45,164 nucleotides of DNA. It comes from Candidatus Parachristensenella avicola (lineage in GTDB: Bacteria > Bacillota > Clostridia > Christensenellales > UMGS416). Within the stretch, counting starts at the first letter, position 1; the number at the start of each line of letters is the position of its first letter. This document shows positions 22,806 to 30,848 of the stretch, piece by piece. The translations under genes were made by a program, and so were the position numbers. Below the pieces are notes generated by a model. It was not told the origin of the DNA and searched no databases. It saw only the letters and a program-made list of their open reading frames with translations. Location: contig CAJFUN010000025.1 of NCBI GenBank assembly GCA_904420205.1, positions 1-45,164 of the forward strand, read 5' to 3'.

Positions 22806-22823
22806 TGAACATTCAATTATATT
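22806..22823 (+). promoter_or_regulatory. TetR operator and -10 element before the aldo/keto reductase
   Basis: TGAACATTCA (22806-22815) differs by one base from the operator palindrome in the tetR promoter. It has the same relation to a -10-like TATATT (22818-22823). No strong -35 is visible. AGGAGGG (22828-22834) follows before the ATG at 22842. Confidence 0.65.
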
Positions 22824-22841
22824 AGACAGGAGGGCACATAA

Positions 22842-23973
22842 ATGAGATACGAGGTATTCAAAGATAAGGTAAAACTTTCCAAACTGGGATTAGGGGCTAT
22901 GCGGTTACCGCAGACAGAACCGGGATTTGCTGGCCCCATTGACAAACGAAAAGCGCAAGAAGTAATCGATTATTGCATGGCACATGGAGTAAATTATTAT
23001 GACACGGCTTACATCTATCACGGCGGCAAATCCGAAATTGTTTTGGGACGGGCACTTTCCAAATATCCACGGGATAGCTTCTATATAGCGGATAAATTTA
23101 ATGTACAGGCAAATCCCAATTATGAAGCGCAATTCTCAGAACAGCTAACCCGGCTTCAAACCGGAATATATTGACTTCTATTTGTTGCATGGAATAACCG
23201 ACTTAACAGCCAGGGATTACGAAGCCTGCGGTTGCATTCCCTATTTCCAAGAACAGAAGCGCATGGGGAAAATTAGATATTTAGGTTTTTCATTTCACGG
23301 TACACCGCACTGTCTGCGGGGACTGCTCAAAGATAACTGCTGGGATTTTGTACAAATACAGTTAAATTACTATGACTGGTATCAGGGAACCGCAAAGCAG
23401 CAATATGAAATTTTGCAAGAACATGGTATTCCTGTTATGGTTATGGAGCCTGTCCACGGCGGTATGCTGGCGAATTTACCAGAAGAATGTTTGCAGTTTC
23501 TTCCGAAAACGGGTGTTTCCCCGGCCACATGGGCACTGCGGTTTGTGATGAATCTGCCGGGTGTATCCGTAGTTTTAAGTGGCATGTCCGATATGCGGCA
23601 AACTGAAGAAAACGTAAATACTGCGGCTTTAGAATATCAGTTGACCGACAAAGAATTGTCAAAATTAGAAAAAATCAGCAGTATACTCCGTAAAAAGATA
23701 GCAGTTCCCTGTACCGGCTGCCGGTATTGCTGCGACAATTGCCCGCAAGGATTGGATATACCATCGCTCCTGTCTGCTTACAATGACTATCGCGATGAAT
23801 CCGCCGCATTAGGAAACAGCGATATGGCAACATGGCGATTGTTCCGTTTGAAAGCATTACCAGAAGGAAAAATGCCCACGGCCTGTATTCGTTGCGGAAA
23901 CTGTACAGCGCACTGTCCCCAGGCATTGGACATTCCTCTCTATATGAGGGAAATGGCGAATCTAGTGAAATAA
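22842..23973 (+). pseudogene. aldo/keto reductase with C-terminal 4Fe-4S domain, interrupted by a +1 frameshift
   Basis: The first frame runs from the ATG at 22842 (good AGGAGGG) to a stop at 23174. The second frame carries the rest to 23973. Removing one G at about 23163-23164 joins them as ...RLQTEYIDFYLLHG..., a normal family sequence, and gives a 376-residue protein. The barrel part keeps the catalytic residues Asp54, a tyrosine at 57 or 59, Lys85 and the His of YLLHG. The C-terminus has two cysteine clusters, CTGCRYCCDNCPQGLDIP and CIRCGNCTAHCPQALDIP, for 4Fe-4S centres. It would be an NAD(P)H-linked oxidoreductase of unknown substrate. The single-base change may be a true mutation or a sequencing error; the rest shows no decay. 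Confidence 0.85.
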
Positions 23974-23995
23974 CAAAACCAGCCGAGCCAGTCAA

Positions 23996-24017
23996 CGGCG
24001 GCGCGTACGCGCTGCCG
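23996..24017. repeat. GC-rich palindrome downstream of the aldo/keto reductase
   Basis: An 11-bp self-complementary arm (CGGCGGCGCGT) without a spacer and with one G-T pair. It begins 23 bp past the reductase stop codon, at the edge of the AT-rich island. Confidence 0.5.
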
Positions 24018-24042
24018 CCCGCTTTTGCTGGTAGGCAATCAA

Positions 24043-24071
24043 AGGGCGGCAGCAAAAAGTGCTGTCGCCCT
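24043..24071 (+). terminator. hairpin at the island edge, possible terminator
   Basis: A 12-bp stem (24043-24054 with 24060-24071) with loop AAAAG and one G-T pair, AGGGCGGCAGCA arm. It is followed by CTGTTATTA rather than a clean T-run, so it is a weak or non-canonical terminator for the reductase gene. Confidence 0.5.
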
Positions 24072-24118
24072 CTGTTATTATAAATGCAGCCCGTCAACCA
24101 TACAGCGCCCTTTGGCCT

Positions 24119-24823
24119 TCACGGTGAAGTGATTCGCATTGCTTCCCGAAGTTTACACAGCGCCTTTTTTTCAATGCGGCTCACATAGCTGCGGGAGATG
24201 TGCAGGCGCTTTGCCACTTCGTGTTGCGCCATAGGCGGCTGCCCTCCCAGTCCGTATCGGGCGATCAGCACCTGTGCCTCACGCTCCTCCAGGTTCTCTG
24301 CCATTACTCGGCGTACATGATCCAGCTGGATGCGCGCTTCCACGGTGTCCATCACTTCATCTGCTTGGGTACCCAGCACATCCATGAGCGTCAGCGCATT
24401 TCCCTCATTATCCGTCCCGATAGGTTCTAAAAGGGAAATATCATTTTGCCGCTTTTTCCCGGAGCGCAAGACCATAAGAATTTCATTTTCGATGCACCGT
24501 GCGGCGTAGGAAACCAGCGGCTTGCCTTTTTGGTCGTCATAAGTATTGACCGCTTTGATCAACCCGATGGTGCCAATCGATATAAGATCGTCCATATCCT
24601 GGCCGCTTCGGATATATTTGCGAGCCACATGCGCCACCAGCCGCAGATTGTGTTCAATGAGGCAGTCCCTGGCCGATTCGTCGCCGCCGGCCAAGCGCTT
24701 TAAGCAATCACGCTCCTGCTCCTCCCGCAGGGGCTTAGGAAATGAGGCGCCCCGGGTAACATATCCGATTAGGAAAGGGATCTGTTCAAAAAAAAGGCGC
24801 AGCCCTTCCATGAGCATCTGCAT
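24119..24823 (-). CDS. sigK: sporulation sigma factor sigma-K with pro-sequence
   Basis: A 234-residue sigma-70-family factor closest to sigma-K. The N-terminus MQMLMEGLRLFFEQIPFLIG followed by YVTRGASFPKPL matches the pro-sequence that membrane protease SpoIVFB removes. Region 2 (HNLRLVAHVARKY, DDLISIGTIGLIKAV, YAARCIENEILM) and region 4 (HEVAKRLHISRSYVSRIEKKAL) are complete. It directs late mother-cell genes in spore formation. The ATG at 24823 has GGGAGGTG upstream; a start at 24925 would add 34 unlikely residues. The gene is not interrupted by a skin-type element. I could not find a clear sigma-E promoter upstream. Confidence 0.92.
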   Translation of the reverse strand: MQMLMEGLRLFFEQIPFLIGYVTRGASFPKPLREEQERDCLKRLAGGDESARDCLIEHNLRLVAHVARKYIRSGQDMDDLISIGTIGLIKAVNTYDDQKGKPLVSYAARCIENEILMVLRSGKKRQNDISLLEPIGTDNEGNALTLMDVLGTQADEVMDTVEARIQLDHVRRVMAENLEEREAQVLIARYGLGGQPPMAQHEVAKRLHISRSYVSRIEKKALCKLREAMRITSP

Positions 24824-24928
24824 ACTTTCACCTCCCGACATGGTTAATCTATGCCGGGCGCAGATTGTCCTACGATGGCGAATGATGCAGACAAGCCTCA
24901 TTTTTTCGGGCCCGTCGGCGGACAAGGC

Positions 24929-25858
24929 CTAATAATGCAAAATTCTCTCCTCTATAACGGGCCGGATGGCAAAGCCTCCGGGCACACCGCTATGATCGGA
25001 ACGGCCCGAGTGGCCGCGCTGCTGCGGCGTAGGGCCGACAAATTCGCTCTGCATGCCGGATATCGATAAGGTACGGGTTTGATCGTCCAGCTCTACAAAG
25101 GTAAAAAGAGCATCCCGATAAGGCGCGGTACAGCGGATCCAGGGATGGTCGCACTCTACCTGCGGGCCATAAGTGTCGCAGGCGTAGGCCTCGCCCAGCC
25201 AGCAGTTGGAGGCGCTGTTCACGTCAATATAGGGGACGCCGTCCTGCACGAGGCAACCGTCCACATGATTATGGCCGTTAAAGGCGGCGATTACGCCCGG
25301 CCCCTGCCTGCGCGAATCCAGTACAATTTCCCGCAGCTGCTGGCGGTTACGGATACCGATGTTTGGATCGGCTAAACTGGCATGGCTGAATAAGACAGTC
25401 GGACCATGGGCCGCCGCCAAGTCGCTTTTCAGCCACGCCAGTTGGCTGGCCGATAAATTCTCCCGGTAGTCCTCGAAAGCAAAGTAGTTTCTGTTGCCAT
25501 AATCATAGTCGATGCCCTCCAGAGATACGGTGTTGGTATCCAGCAGGCAAAAATGGAAGCCGCCCCAGTCAAAGGAATCATAGATCCGGCGCAGTCCGAA
25601 GAAGCGCATCCAGGTCAGCTTATCAGATTGGTCGGTATCATGATTGCCCAGAACAAGGTAGCGGCCGCCAGGAAAGCTATTCCAAATGGTCCGCACATCC
25701 TCGTGAGCCTCCAAAGAATGGCAAAAATCGCCAAGGCTTACGATAAAATCGGCGTTTTGCTCGCGCGCGGCCTGGATAAATGCCGTCAACCGCTGGGGCG
25801 CGTCGTGCATAATTTCCCGATGCAAATCAGCAATGATTCCAAAGCGTACCTTCGGCAT
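24929..25858 (-). CDS. calcineurin-like metallophosphoesterase
   Basis: A 309-residue enzyme with the full metal-binding set: D-L-H (Asp11, His13), GD (43-44), GNHD (71-74), FSHA and NGHNH. It hydrolyses phosphate mono- or diesters using two metal ions; the substrate is unknown. The last 30 residues are polar and glycine-rich with no known domain. I chose the ATG at 25858, where the conserved first strand VRFGIIADLH begins, with GAAGGGG upstream; the open frame continues upstream only because it runs through the mltG gene in another frame. A terminator for mltG lies just before it, so it may depend on read-through. Confidence 0.88.
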   Translation of the reverse strand: MPKVRFGIIADLHREIMHDAPQRLTAFIQAAREQNADFIVSLGDFCHSLEAHEDVRTIWNSFPGGRYLVLGNHDTDQSDKLTWMRFFGLRRIYDSFDWGGFHFCLLDTNTVSLEGIDYDYGNRNYFAFEDYRENLSASQLAWLKSDLAAAHGPTVLFSHASLADPNIGIRNRQQLREIVLDSRRQGPGVIAAFNGHNHVDGCLVQDGVPYIDVNSASNCWLGEAYACDTYGPQVECDHPWIRCTAPYRDALFTFVELDDQTRTLSISGMQSEFVGPTPQQRGHSGRSDHSGVPGGFAIRPVIEERILHY

Positions 25859-25877
25859 GGCTACTTCCCCTTCATAC

Positions 25878-25914
25878 AAAAAATCCCGTGCCACACCATT
25901 ATACGGCACGGGAT
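25878..25914 (-). terminator. terminator after mltG
   Basis: A perfect 10-bp stem (25883-25892 with 25905-25914, ATCCCGTGCC arm) followed by TTTTTT on the minus strand. It lies between the mltG stop and the phosphoesterase start. Confidence 0.88.
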
Positions 25915-25937
25915 TATCGGATTCAAGGCAAGGGGGA

Positions 25938-27140
25938 TTACTGGGCGGCGTCCTGCTGGGCGTTCTGCCGATCCCATTCCTCCCACAGCGGCCGGTATTT
26001 TTCCGCTGCCGCTTCATGAGCCTCTGCATCAATATTGAACTCCAGCTCGCCGGAGCTCGGGTCCTTGGTGACAAAGTAGAGATACCCTTCTTCCATAAAA
26101 GTTTCATCTGGATAAAGGGCAGCATCAATCGCCTTCTCCGAGGGCGAACAGATCGGCCCGGCGGGCAAACCTTCATACTTGTAGGTGTTATAGGGAGAAT
26201 CGCTGGCAATATCCTCTGCCGTCAGCACAATGCGTTTAATCCCTAGCGCATATTGCAGCGTCGGGCAGGACTGCAGCTTCATGCCCTGGTTCAGCCGGTT
26301 ATGGAAAACCGCAGATACCTTGGCAAAGTCATCCGGGCGGCTTTCTTTCTCAATGATCGATGCCAAGGTGATCACCTCGTCAATGGTCATGTCCAGCTCT
26401 TGCGCCCGGTCGATCCGCTCCTGGGTAAAGATGGAGTTCATTTTTACCGCCATCTTCTCAATGATATTGTTGGCCGTAGCATCGGTATAGATTTCATATT
26501 TGGCGGGGAAAAGGTAGCCTTCCAAAATATACTTGCGCTGTGCAAGCTTCTCTTCGGAGATATTCTCCATCATATCAATGATGATGCTAACATTGGATAC
26601 GTCGTCGGTGCTTTGGCACAGCTTTTTAAAGGCCTCGACATCTTGAATGTGCTTATCGTTATAAAGCCGCTGGGCCATCTCATCGATGTTATATCCTTCG
26701 ATAACAATAAAATCCGTGACCTCGCCCTTACCGTCGCCGGTGGAAATCTTGTCCAAAATATCTCGGTAGCTCATGGTGGGATTCAGCACATAGCTGCCGG
26801 CTTTCATCTTGCTGGCATAACCCAGCACGTCTACGTAAAGTTTGAATACGGTCTTGCTCCGTATTACGCCCTGTTCCTCCAGCAGCTCGGCAATTTTTGA
26901 CTTACCAGAGCCTTTGGGGATTTCTACAACCACCGGCGTATCATCGGTTTCGCTCACCGGGCTAAGATAATTGTCCATCAAATAGCGGTAACCGCACCAA
27001 AATCCTACGACGAGAATGGTCGCGCTTATCAAATAAATCAGCACTGTCCGCAGCACTCGCCATAGCGCATACAGCGAACCGTGGACAATTCTGCCGTTCT
27101 TGCCCCGTTCATCCGGCGGGGTAAGCCTGGGCTGCTTCAT
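25938..27140 (-). CDS. mltG: endolytic murein transglycosylase MltG (YceG family)
   Basis: A 400-residue protein with a basic cytoplasmic head, one membrane segment at about 31-53, a LysM-like part (VVVEIPKGSGKSKIAELLEEQGV) and the YceG catalytic domain. The active-site glutamate lies in ASIIEKES, followed by VFHNRLNQGMKLQSCPTLQYAL and PYNTYKYEGLPAGPI. It cuts nascent glycan strands and so sets their length during wall growth. The C-terminus is alanine/glutamine-rich. The ATG has GAGG upstream. It lies 114 bp downstream of RNase J in the same direction. Confidence 0.94.
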   Translation of the reverse strand: MKQPRLTPPDERGKNGRIVHGSLYALWRVLRTVLIYLISATILVVGFWCGYRYLMDNYLSPVSETDDTPVVVEIPKGSGKSKIAELLEEQGVIRSKTVFKLYVDVLGYASKMKAGSYVLNPTMSYRDILDKISTGDGKGEVTDFIVIEGYNIDEMAQRLYNDKHIQDVEAFKKLCQSTDDVSNVSIIIDMMENISEEKLAQRKYILEGYLFPAKYEIYTDATANNIIEKMAVKMNSIFTQERIDRAQELDMTIDEVITLASIIEKESRPDDFAKVSAVFHNRLNQGMKLQSCPTLQYALGIKRIVLTAEDIASDSPYNTYKYEGLPAGPICSPSEKAIDAALYPDETFMEEGYLYFVTKDPSSGELEFNIDAEAHEAAAEKYRPLWEEWDRQNAQQDAAQ

Positions 27141-27254
27141 GTTTATTCCTCCGCTTCAAGGGATCCGCCAGGCCTGTCCTGGCAAAAAGGCAGCGCAGCC
27201 AAAGCGCCAGCCTTCATTCTTTAGACCGCTCGGGAGCCGTCATTAGTTCCCACA

Positions 27255-28913
27255 TTAGATCTCCACTACGATTGGCAGGATCATGGGGCTGCGCTTGGTC
27301 TTTTCATAGAAATACTTGTTGAGGCTTGTGCGCATCTGATTTTTCAGGTTGGTCCAATCTCCGCCCGATAGATTGTGCTGGCGCTCAATAACGTCGATGA
27401 CCACTTTCTTGGCGTCCGTAATAAGCTCGTCGTTATCTTTTACATAGATAAAGCCCCGAGAAATGATTTCCGGCATTCCAAGCAGCTCTCCTTCGCCGGA
27501 AGCCATCGTCACCACCACGACCACCAGGCCGTCCTGAGATAGGTGGCGGCGGTCGCGTAGCACCACCGTGCCCACATCGCCGATCCCTAGGCCGTCCACC
27601 AGCACGCCTCCGGCCTGCACCACTTCGCCGTCGTTCATCCCGTTGTTCGTAATCTCGATGGTATGCCCCAGCTGAGGAATTTTCATAAACTTAGGCTTCA
27701 TCCCCAGGGTTTGGGCCAGCAGCGTATGCTGCTTCAGATGACGGTACTCGCCATGCACCGGCACAAAATAGCGGGGCTTCACCAGCGAATGGAGCAGCTT
27801 CAGCTCCTCCTGACAGGCATGGCCCGAAACGTGCACCTCTGCCAAGGAATTATAGATGACATTGGCGCCGCAGCGAAAAAGTTGGTTAATCAGCCGCTGC
27901 ACCATTTTCTCATTGCCCGGCACAGGCGTCGCGGAAAGGATAACGGTATCTCCGTCCTTAATATTGATCTGCGCATGGGTCTGATGGGCCATGCGCATTA
28001 GGCCGCTCATAGGCTCGCCCTGGCTGCCCGTGGTAATGACTACCAGCTTTTTGTCGGGGAAATTCTTGATCTCCGTAGCGTCAACAATATGCTTGGGATC
28101 GACATTCAGCTCACCCAGCTCCATGGCTACGCCGGCCACCCGCACCATGCTGCGGCCAGAAAAGCAGACTTTACGGTTATATCGAATCGCGTTGTCGATA
28201 ATCTGCTGGATACGGTGAACATTGCTGGAGAAGGTCGTGATGATAATGCGCCCCTTAGCGTTGCGAAAAAACTCATCTAGGTTAGCGCCCACGGTGCGCT
28301 CGCTCAGCGTATATCCCGGGCGCTCCACATTGGTACTGTCCGCCATCAAAAGCAAGACGCCCTTTTCGCCTAGCGCTGCGATCCGGGCAAAATCCATCAC
28401 TTCTCCGTCCACCGGCGTATAGTCAACTTTAAAGTCGCCGGTCATGAACACCACGCCCATGGGCGTATGGATAGCCAAAGCCACCGAGCCCTGGATGCTG
28501 TGGCTGATCTTCAGGAACTCCACCTCAAAGCAGCCAAGCTTAACTCGGTCGCGGGGCTTGATGGGGATCAACTTCGCGCCGGTCACCCCAGCCTCCGCCA
28601 ACTTCACCTCCACAAGGCCCAGTGTCAGTCGGGTGGCATAAACCGGCACGTCCAGCTGCTTGAGCACATAGGGAAGCGCGCCGATATGATCCTCGTGACC
28701 ATGGGTCAGCAGGATGCCCTTCACCCGGGAACGATTGCGCTCGAGATAGGAAATATCCGGAATGACAAGATCGATTCCCAGCATCTCCTCATCGGGGAAA
28801 GCCGATCCGCAGTCGACGACCAGAATATCGTTGTCATATTCCAGTACCGTCATGTTTTTCCCTATCTCGTCCACACCGCCCAAGGGAAGAACCTTTAACG
28901 CTTTTTTCTTCAT
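27255..28913 (-). CDS. rnj: ribonuclease J
   Basis: A 552-residue metallo-beta-lactamase/beta-CASP nuclease. The zinc-binding motif LTHGHEDHIGALPYVL is near residue 77, and other ligands are in KISHSIQGSVAL and FMTGDFK. The beta-CASP motifs (TTGSQGEPMS, VHVSGHACQEELK, PVHGEYRHL) follow. RNase J has 5'-3' exonuclease and endonuclease activity and is central to mRNA decay and rRNA maturation in Firmicutes. The ATG at 28913 has GGAGG 11 nt upstream and fits family length; a longer open frame upstream is not protein-like. Its promoter region is covered by a perfect inverted repeat (29077-29110). Confidence 0.94.
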   Translation of the reverse strand: MKKKALKVLPLGGVDEIGKNMTVLEYDNDILVVDCGSAFPDEEMLGIDLVIPDISYLERNRSRVKGILLTHGHEDHIGALPYVLKQLDVPVYATRLTLGLVEVKLAEAGVTGAKLIPIKPRDRVKLGCFEVEFLKISHSIQGSVALAIHTPMGVVFMTGDFKVDYTPVDGEVMDFARIAALGEKGVLLLMADSTNVERPGYTLSERTVGANLDEFFRNAKGRIIITTFSSNVHRIQQIIDNAIRYNRKVCFSGRSMVRVAGVAMELGELNVDPKHIVDATEIKNFPDKKLVVITTGSQGEPMSGLMRMAHQTHAQINIKDGDTVILSATPVPGNEKMVQRLINQLFRCGANVIYNSLAEVHVSGHACQEELKLLHSLVKPRYFVPVHGEYRHLKQHTLLAQTLGMKPKFMKIPQLGHTIEITNNGMNDGEVVQAGGVLVDGLGIGDVGTVVLRDRRHLSQDGLVVVVVTMASGEGELLGMPEIISRGFIYVKDNDELITDAKKVVIDVIERQHNLSGGDWTNLKNQMRTSLNKYFYEKTKRSPMILPIVVEI

Positions 28914-29076
28914 GTATAAATTATCCTCCAAGGTAATACTGACACAGTAAGAGCCCGGCGCTGCGGCCGGGCTGAACGGTCGGCACCTCTGGCGCGCTTT
29001 CGCATGCTTTCCGCAAAAAGCGCCCAAAACGCCGCGCTTTCATCTTCATTTGGGTTTAAACTCGAACCCCATAATA

Positions 29077-29110
29077 TTGCTATTATACGGGTTTTCCGAA
29101 ATAATAGCAA
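29077..29110 (-). promoter_or_regulatory. RNase J promoter enclosed by a perfect inverted repeat
   Basis: On the minus strand TTGCTA (29110-29105), a 17-bp spacer and TATAAT (29087-29082) form a near-consensus promoter. The 10-bp arms TTGCTATTAT (29077-29086) and ATAATAGCAA (29101-29110) are exactly complementary with 14 bp between them. They cover both promoter boxes. The predicted transcript has a leader of about 160 nt. Confidence 0.7.
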
Positions 29111-29148
29111 GCTTCCGGCCGATTTCCGAAAATTTCCGCCCGCCGTTC

Positions 29149-29176
29149 TTGACATACAGCGAAAGTATGGTACACT
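29149..29176 (+). promoter_or_regulatory. promoter of the glyS T-box transcript
   Basis: Consensus TTGACA (29149-29154), a 16-bp spacer and TACACT (29171-29176). The transcript should start near 29183, at the head of the T-box leader. Confidence 0.75.
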
Positions 29177-29183
29177 AAATGCT

Positions 29184-29388
29184 AAACCAATATAGGCGCT
29201 ATGACGAAGAACAGTAAGCATCGAAAAGCCGCGCCAAGAGAGCCGGAAAAGGTGGAAGCCGGCCGCGGCCCGTTGACTGAAGGCACTTTCTGAGCGCATA
29301 AATGAAGACGGGCTGCGTAGAGGCGGCCAAAAAGGGTGGAACCGCGAAACGACCTTTCGTCCCTTTATGGGATGAATGGTCGTTTTTT
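29184..29388 (+). ncRNA. T-box leader, predicted glycine-specific, controlling glyS
   Basis: A T-box riboswitch binds uncharged tRNA and then favours an antiterminator. AGAGAG of stem I is at 29237-29242. The candidate specifier codon is GGC (Gly) at 29282-29284, followed by a purine as usual. The T-box sequence AAGGGTGGAACCGCG is at 29332-29346. The terminator has arms AACGACC (29348-29354) and GGTCGTT (29378-29384), with an upper stem and a T-run. The downstream genes are glycyl-tRNA synthetase and an RNA methyltransferase. Confidence 0.9.
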
Positions 29389-29453
29389 ATATCCGCTGGC
29401 AAGCCGGCTGCGGCTTCAATAAAAATGCAAAGATCGTGAAGGAGGAAATATCT

Positions 29454-30833
29454 ATGGCGGAAAAGTTGACGATGGATAAACTGGTCGCTCTGTGCAAAAA
29501 CCGGGGCTTTATCTTCCCCGGCTCTGAAATCTACGGCGGCCTGGCCAACACCTGGGACTATGGCCCGCTGGGCGTTGAATTTAAGAACAACATCAAAAAG
29601 GCTTGGTGGCAAAAATTCGTTCAGCAAAGCCCCTATAATACGGGCCTGGACTGCGCCATTCTGATGAATAGCGAGGTTTGGGTGGCTTCCGGCCATGTGG
29701 GCGGCTTTAACGATCCCCTGATGGATTGCAAGGCCTGCAAAGCGCGCTTCCGCGCCGACAAACTGATCGAAGACTTCACCGGCGGCGAGGAAACCGGGGA
29801 CGGATGGAGCAATGAGCAACTGGAAGCCTATATTGCTGAGCACGATATCGTCTGCCCGGTATGCGGCAAAAAGGATTTCACCGGGATCCGTCAATTCAAC
29901 CTCATGTTCAAAACCCATCAGGGCGTGAATGAGGATTCCGCCGCCGAGATCTACCTGCGCCCGGAAACCGCCCAGGGCATCTTTGTGAATTTCAACCATG
30001 TAGCGCGGACTACCCGTAAGCGCATTCCCTTCGGCATTGCGCAGATCGGTAAGTCCTTCCGCAATGAGATCACCCCCGGAAACTTCATTTTCCGCGTTCG
30101 CGAATTCGAGCAGATGGAGCTGGAATTTTTCTGTAAGCCGGGCGAGGATCTAGAGTGGTTCGAATACTGGCGCTCCTTCTGCCGCGACTGGCTGCTATCG
30201 CTGGGTATGAAGGCGGAAAACCTGCGCCTGCGCGACCATGAAAAGGATAAGCTCGCCTTTTATTCCAAGGCGACGACGGACTTTGAATATCTATTCCCCT
30301 TCGGTTGGGGCGAACTTTGGGGCGTGGCCGACCGCACCGACTATGATCTGAGCCAGCATGCCGAGCATTCCGGAAAGAGTATGGAATACATGGATCCTGT
30401 GACCAGCGAAAAATATACACCCTATTGCGTGGAACCTTCCGTCGGCGTCGACCGCTTGGTGCTCGCTTTCCTGTGCGATGCCTACGACGAGGAAGCGCTC
30501 AGCGAAACGGACAGCCGCGTGGTACTGCACCTGCATCCTGCGCTTGCCCCCATTAAGGCCGCCGTGCTGCCCCTGCAGAAAAAGCTTTCCGAGCCGGCCA
30601 TGGCGCTCCATCAGGAGTTGTCCAAATATTTCAACGCCGACTTTGACGTTACCGGTTCCATTGGCAAGCGGTACCGGCGCCAGGATGAGGTTGGCACGCC
30701 CTACTGCATCACCTACGATTTCGAGTCGCTGGAGGATCACTGCGTGACGATCCGCGAGCGGGATTCCATGCAGCAAACCCGCGTACCCATTGACCAGGTA
30801 CGCGCCTTTATCGAGGAGAAGCTCATCTTTTAG
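29454..30833 (+). CDS. glyS: glycyl-tRNA synthetase, single-chain (alpha2) type
   Basis: A 459-residue class II synthetase that charges tRNA-Gly. It begins at the conserved [21 protein letters not shown] segment, has a zinc-like CxxC insert (CKACKARF and CPVCGKKDF), motif 2 ([19 protein letters not shown]), motif 3 near [13 protein letters not shown] and a C-terminal anticodon-binding domain. The ATG at 29454 has AAGGAGG 8 nt upstream. It is the homodimeric type, unlike the tetrameric GlyQ/GlyS of some bacteria. Expression should rise when tRNA-Gly is uncharged, through the T-box leader. The TrmH-type gene follows after 15 bp. Confidence 0.96.
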   Translation: MAEKLTMDKLVALCKNRGFIFPGSEIYGGLANTWDYGPLGVEFKNNIKKAWWQKFVQQSPYNTGLDCAILMNSEVWVASGHVGGFNDPLMDCKACKARFRADKLIEDFTGGEETGDGWSNEQLEAYIAEHDIVCPVCGKKDFTGIRQFNLMFKTHQGVNEDSAAEIYLRPETAQGIFVNFNHVARTTRKRIPFGIAQIGKSFRNEITPGNFIFRVREFEQMELEFFCKPGEDLEWFEYWRSFCRDWLLSLGMKAENLRLRDHEKDKLAFYSKATTDFEYLFPFGWGELWGVADRTDYDLSQHAEHSGKSMEYMDPVTSEKYTPYCVEPSVGVDRLVLAFLCDAYDEEALSETDSRVVLHLHPALAPIKAAVLPLQKKLSEPAMALHQELSKYFNADFDVTGSIGKRYRRQDEVGTPYCITYDFESLEDHCVTIRERDSMQQTRVPIDQVRAFIEEKLIF

Positions 30834-30848
30834 AGCGGGAGGCATACA

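Noticed and set aside
24824..24928. Sigma-E type promoter before sigK
   Set aside because: CATAGATT resembles the -10, but there is no acceptable -35 at proper spacing.
25859..26209. N-terminal extension of the metallophosphoesterase
   Set aside because: It lies in another frame of mltG and crosses a terminator; the conserved fold begins at 25858.
27160..27190. GCCAGG/CCTGGC hairpin between RNase J and mltG as a terminator
   Set aside because: The T-run is on the wrong side for the leftward genes, and nothing is transcribed rightward here.
29199..29999. Long minus-strand open frame (266 codons) across the glyS leader and glyS
   Set aside because: It is antisense to glyS, which has clear synthetase motifs, and it covers the T-box leader; the open frame follows from high GC codon bias.
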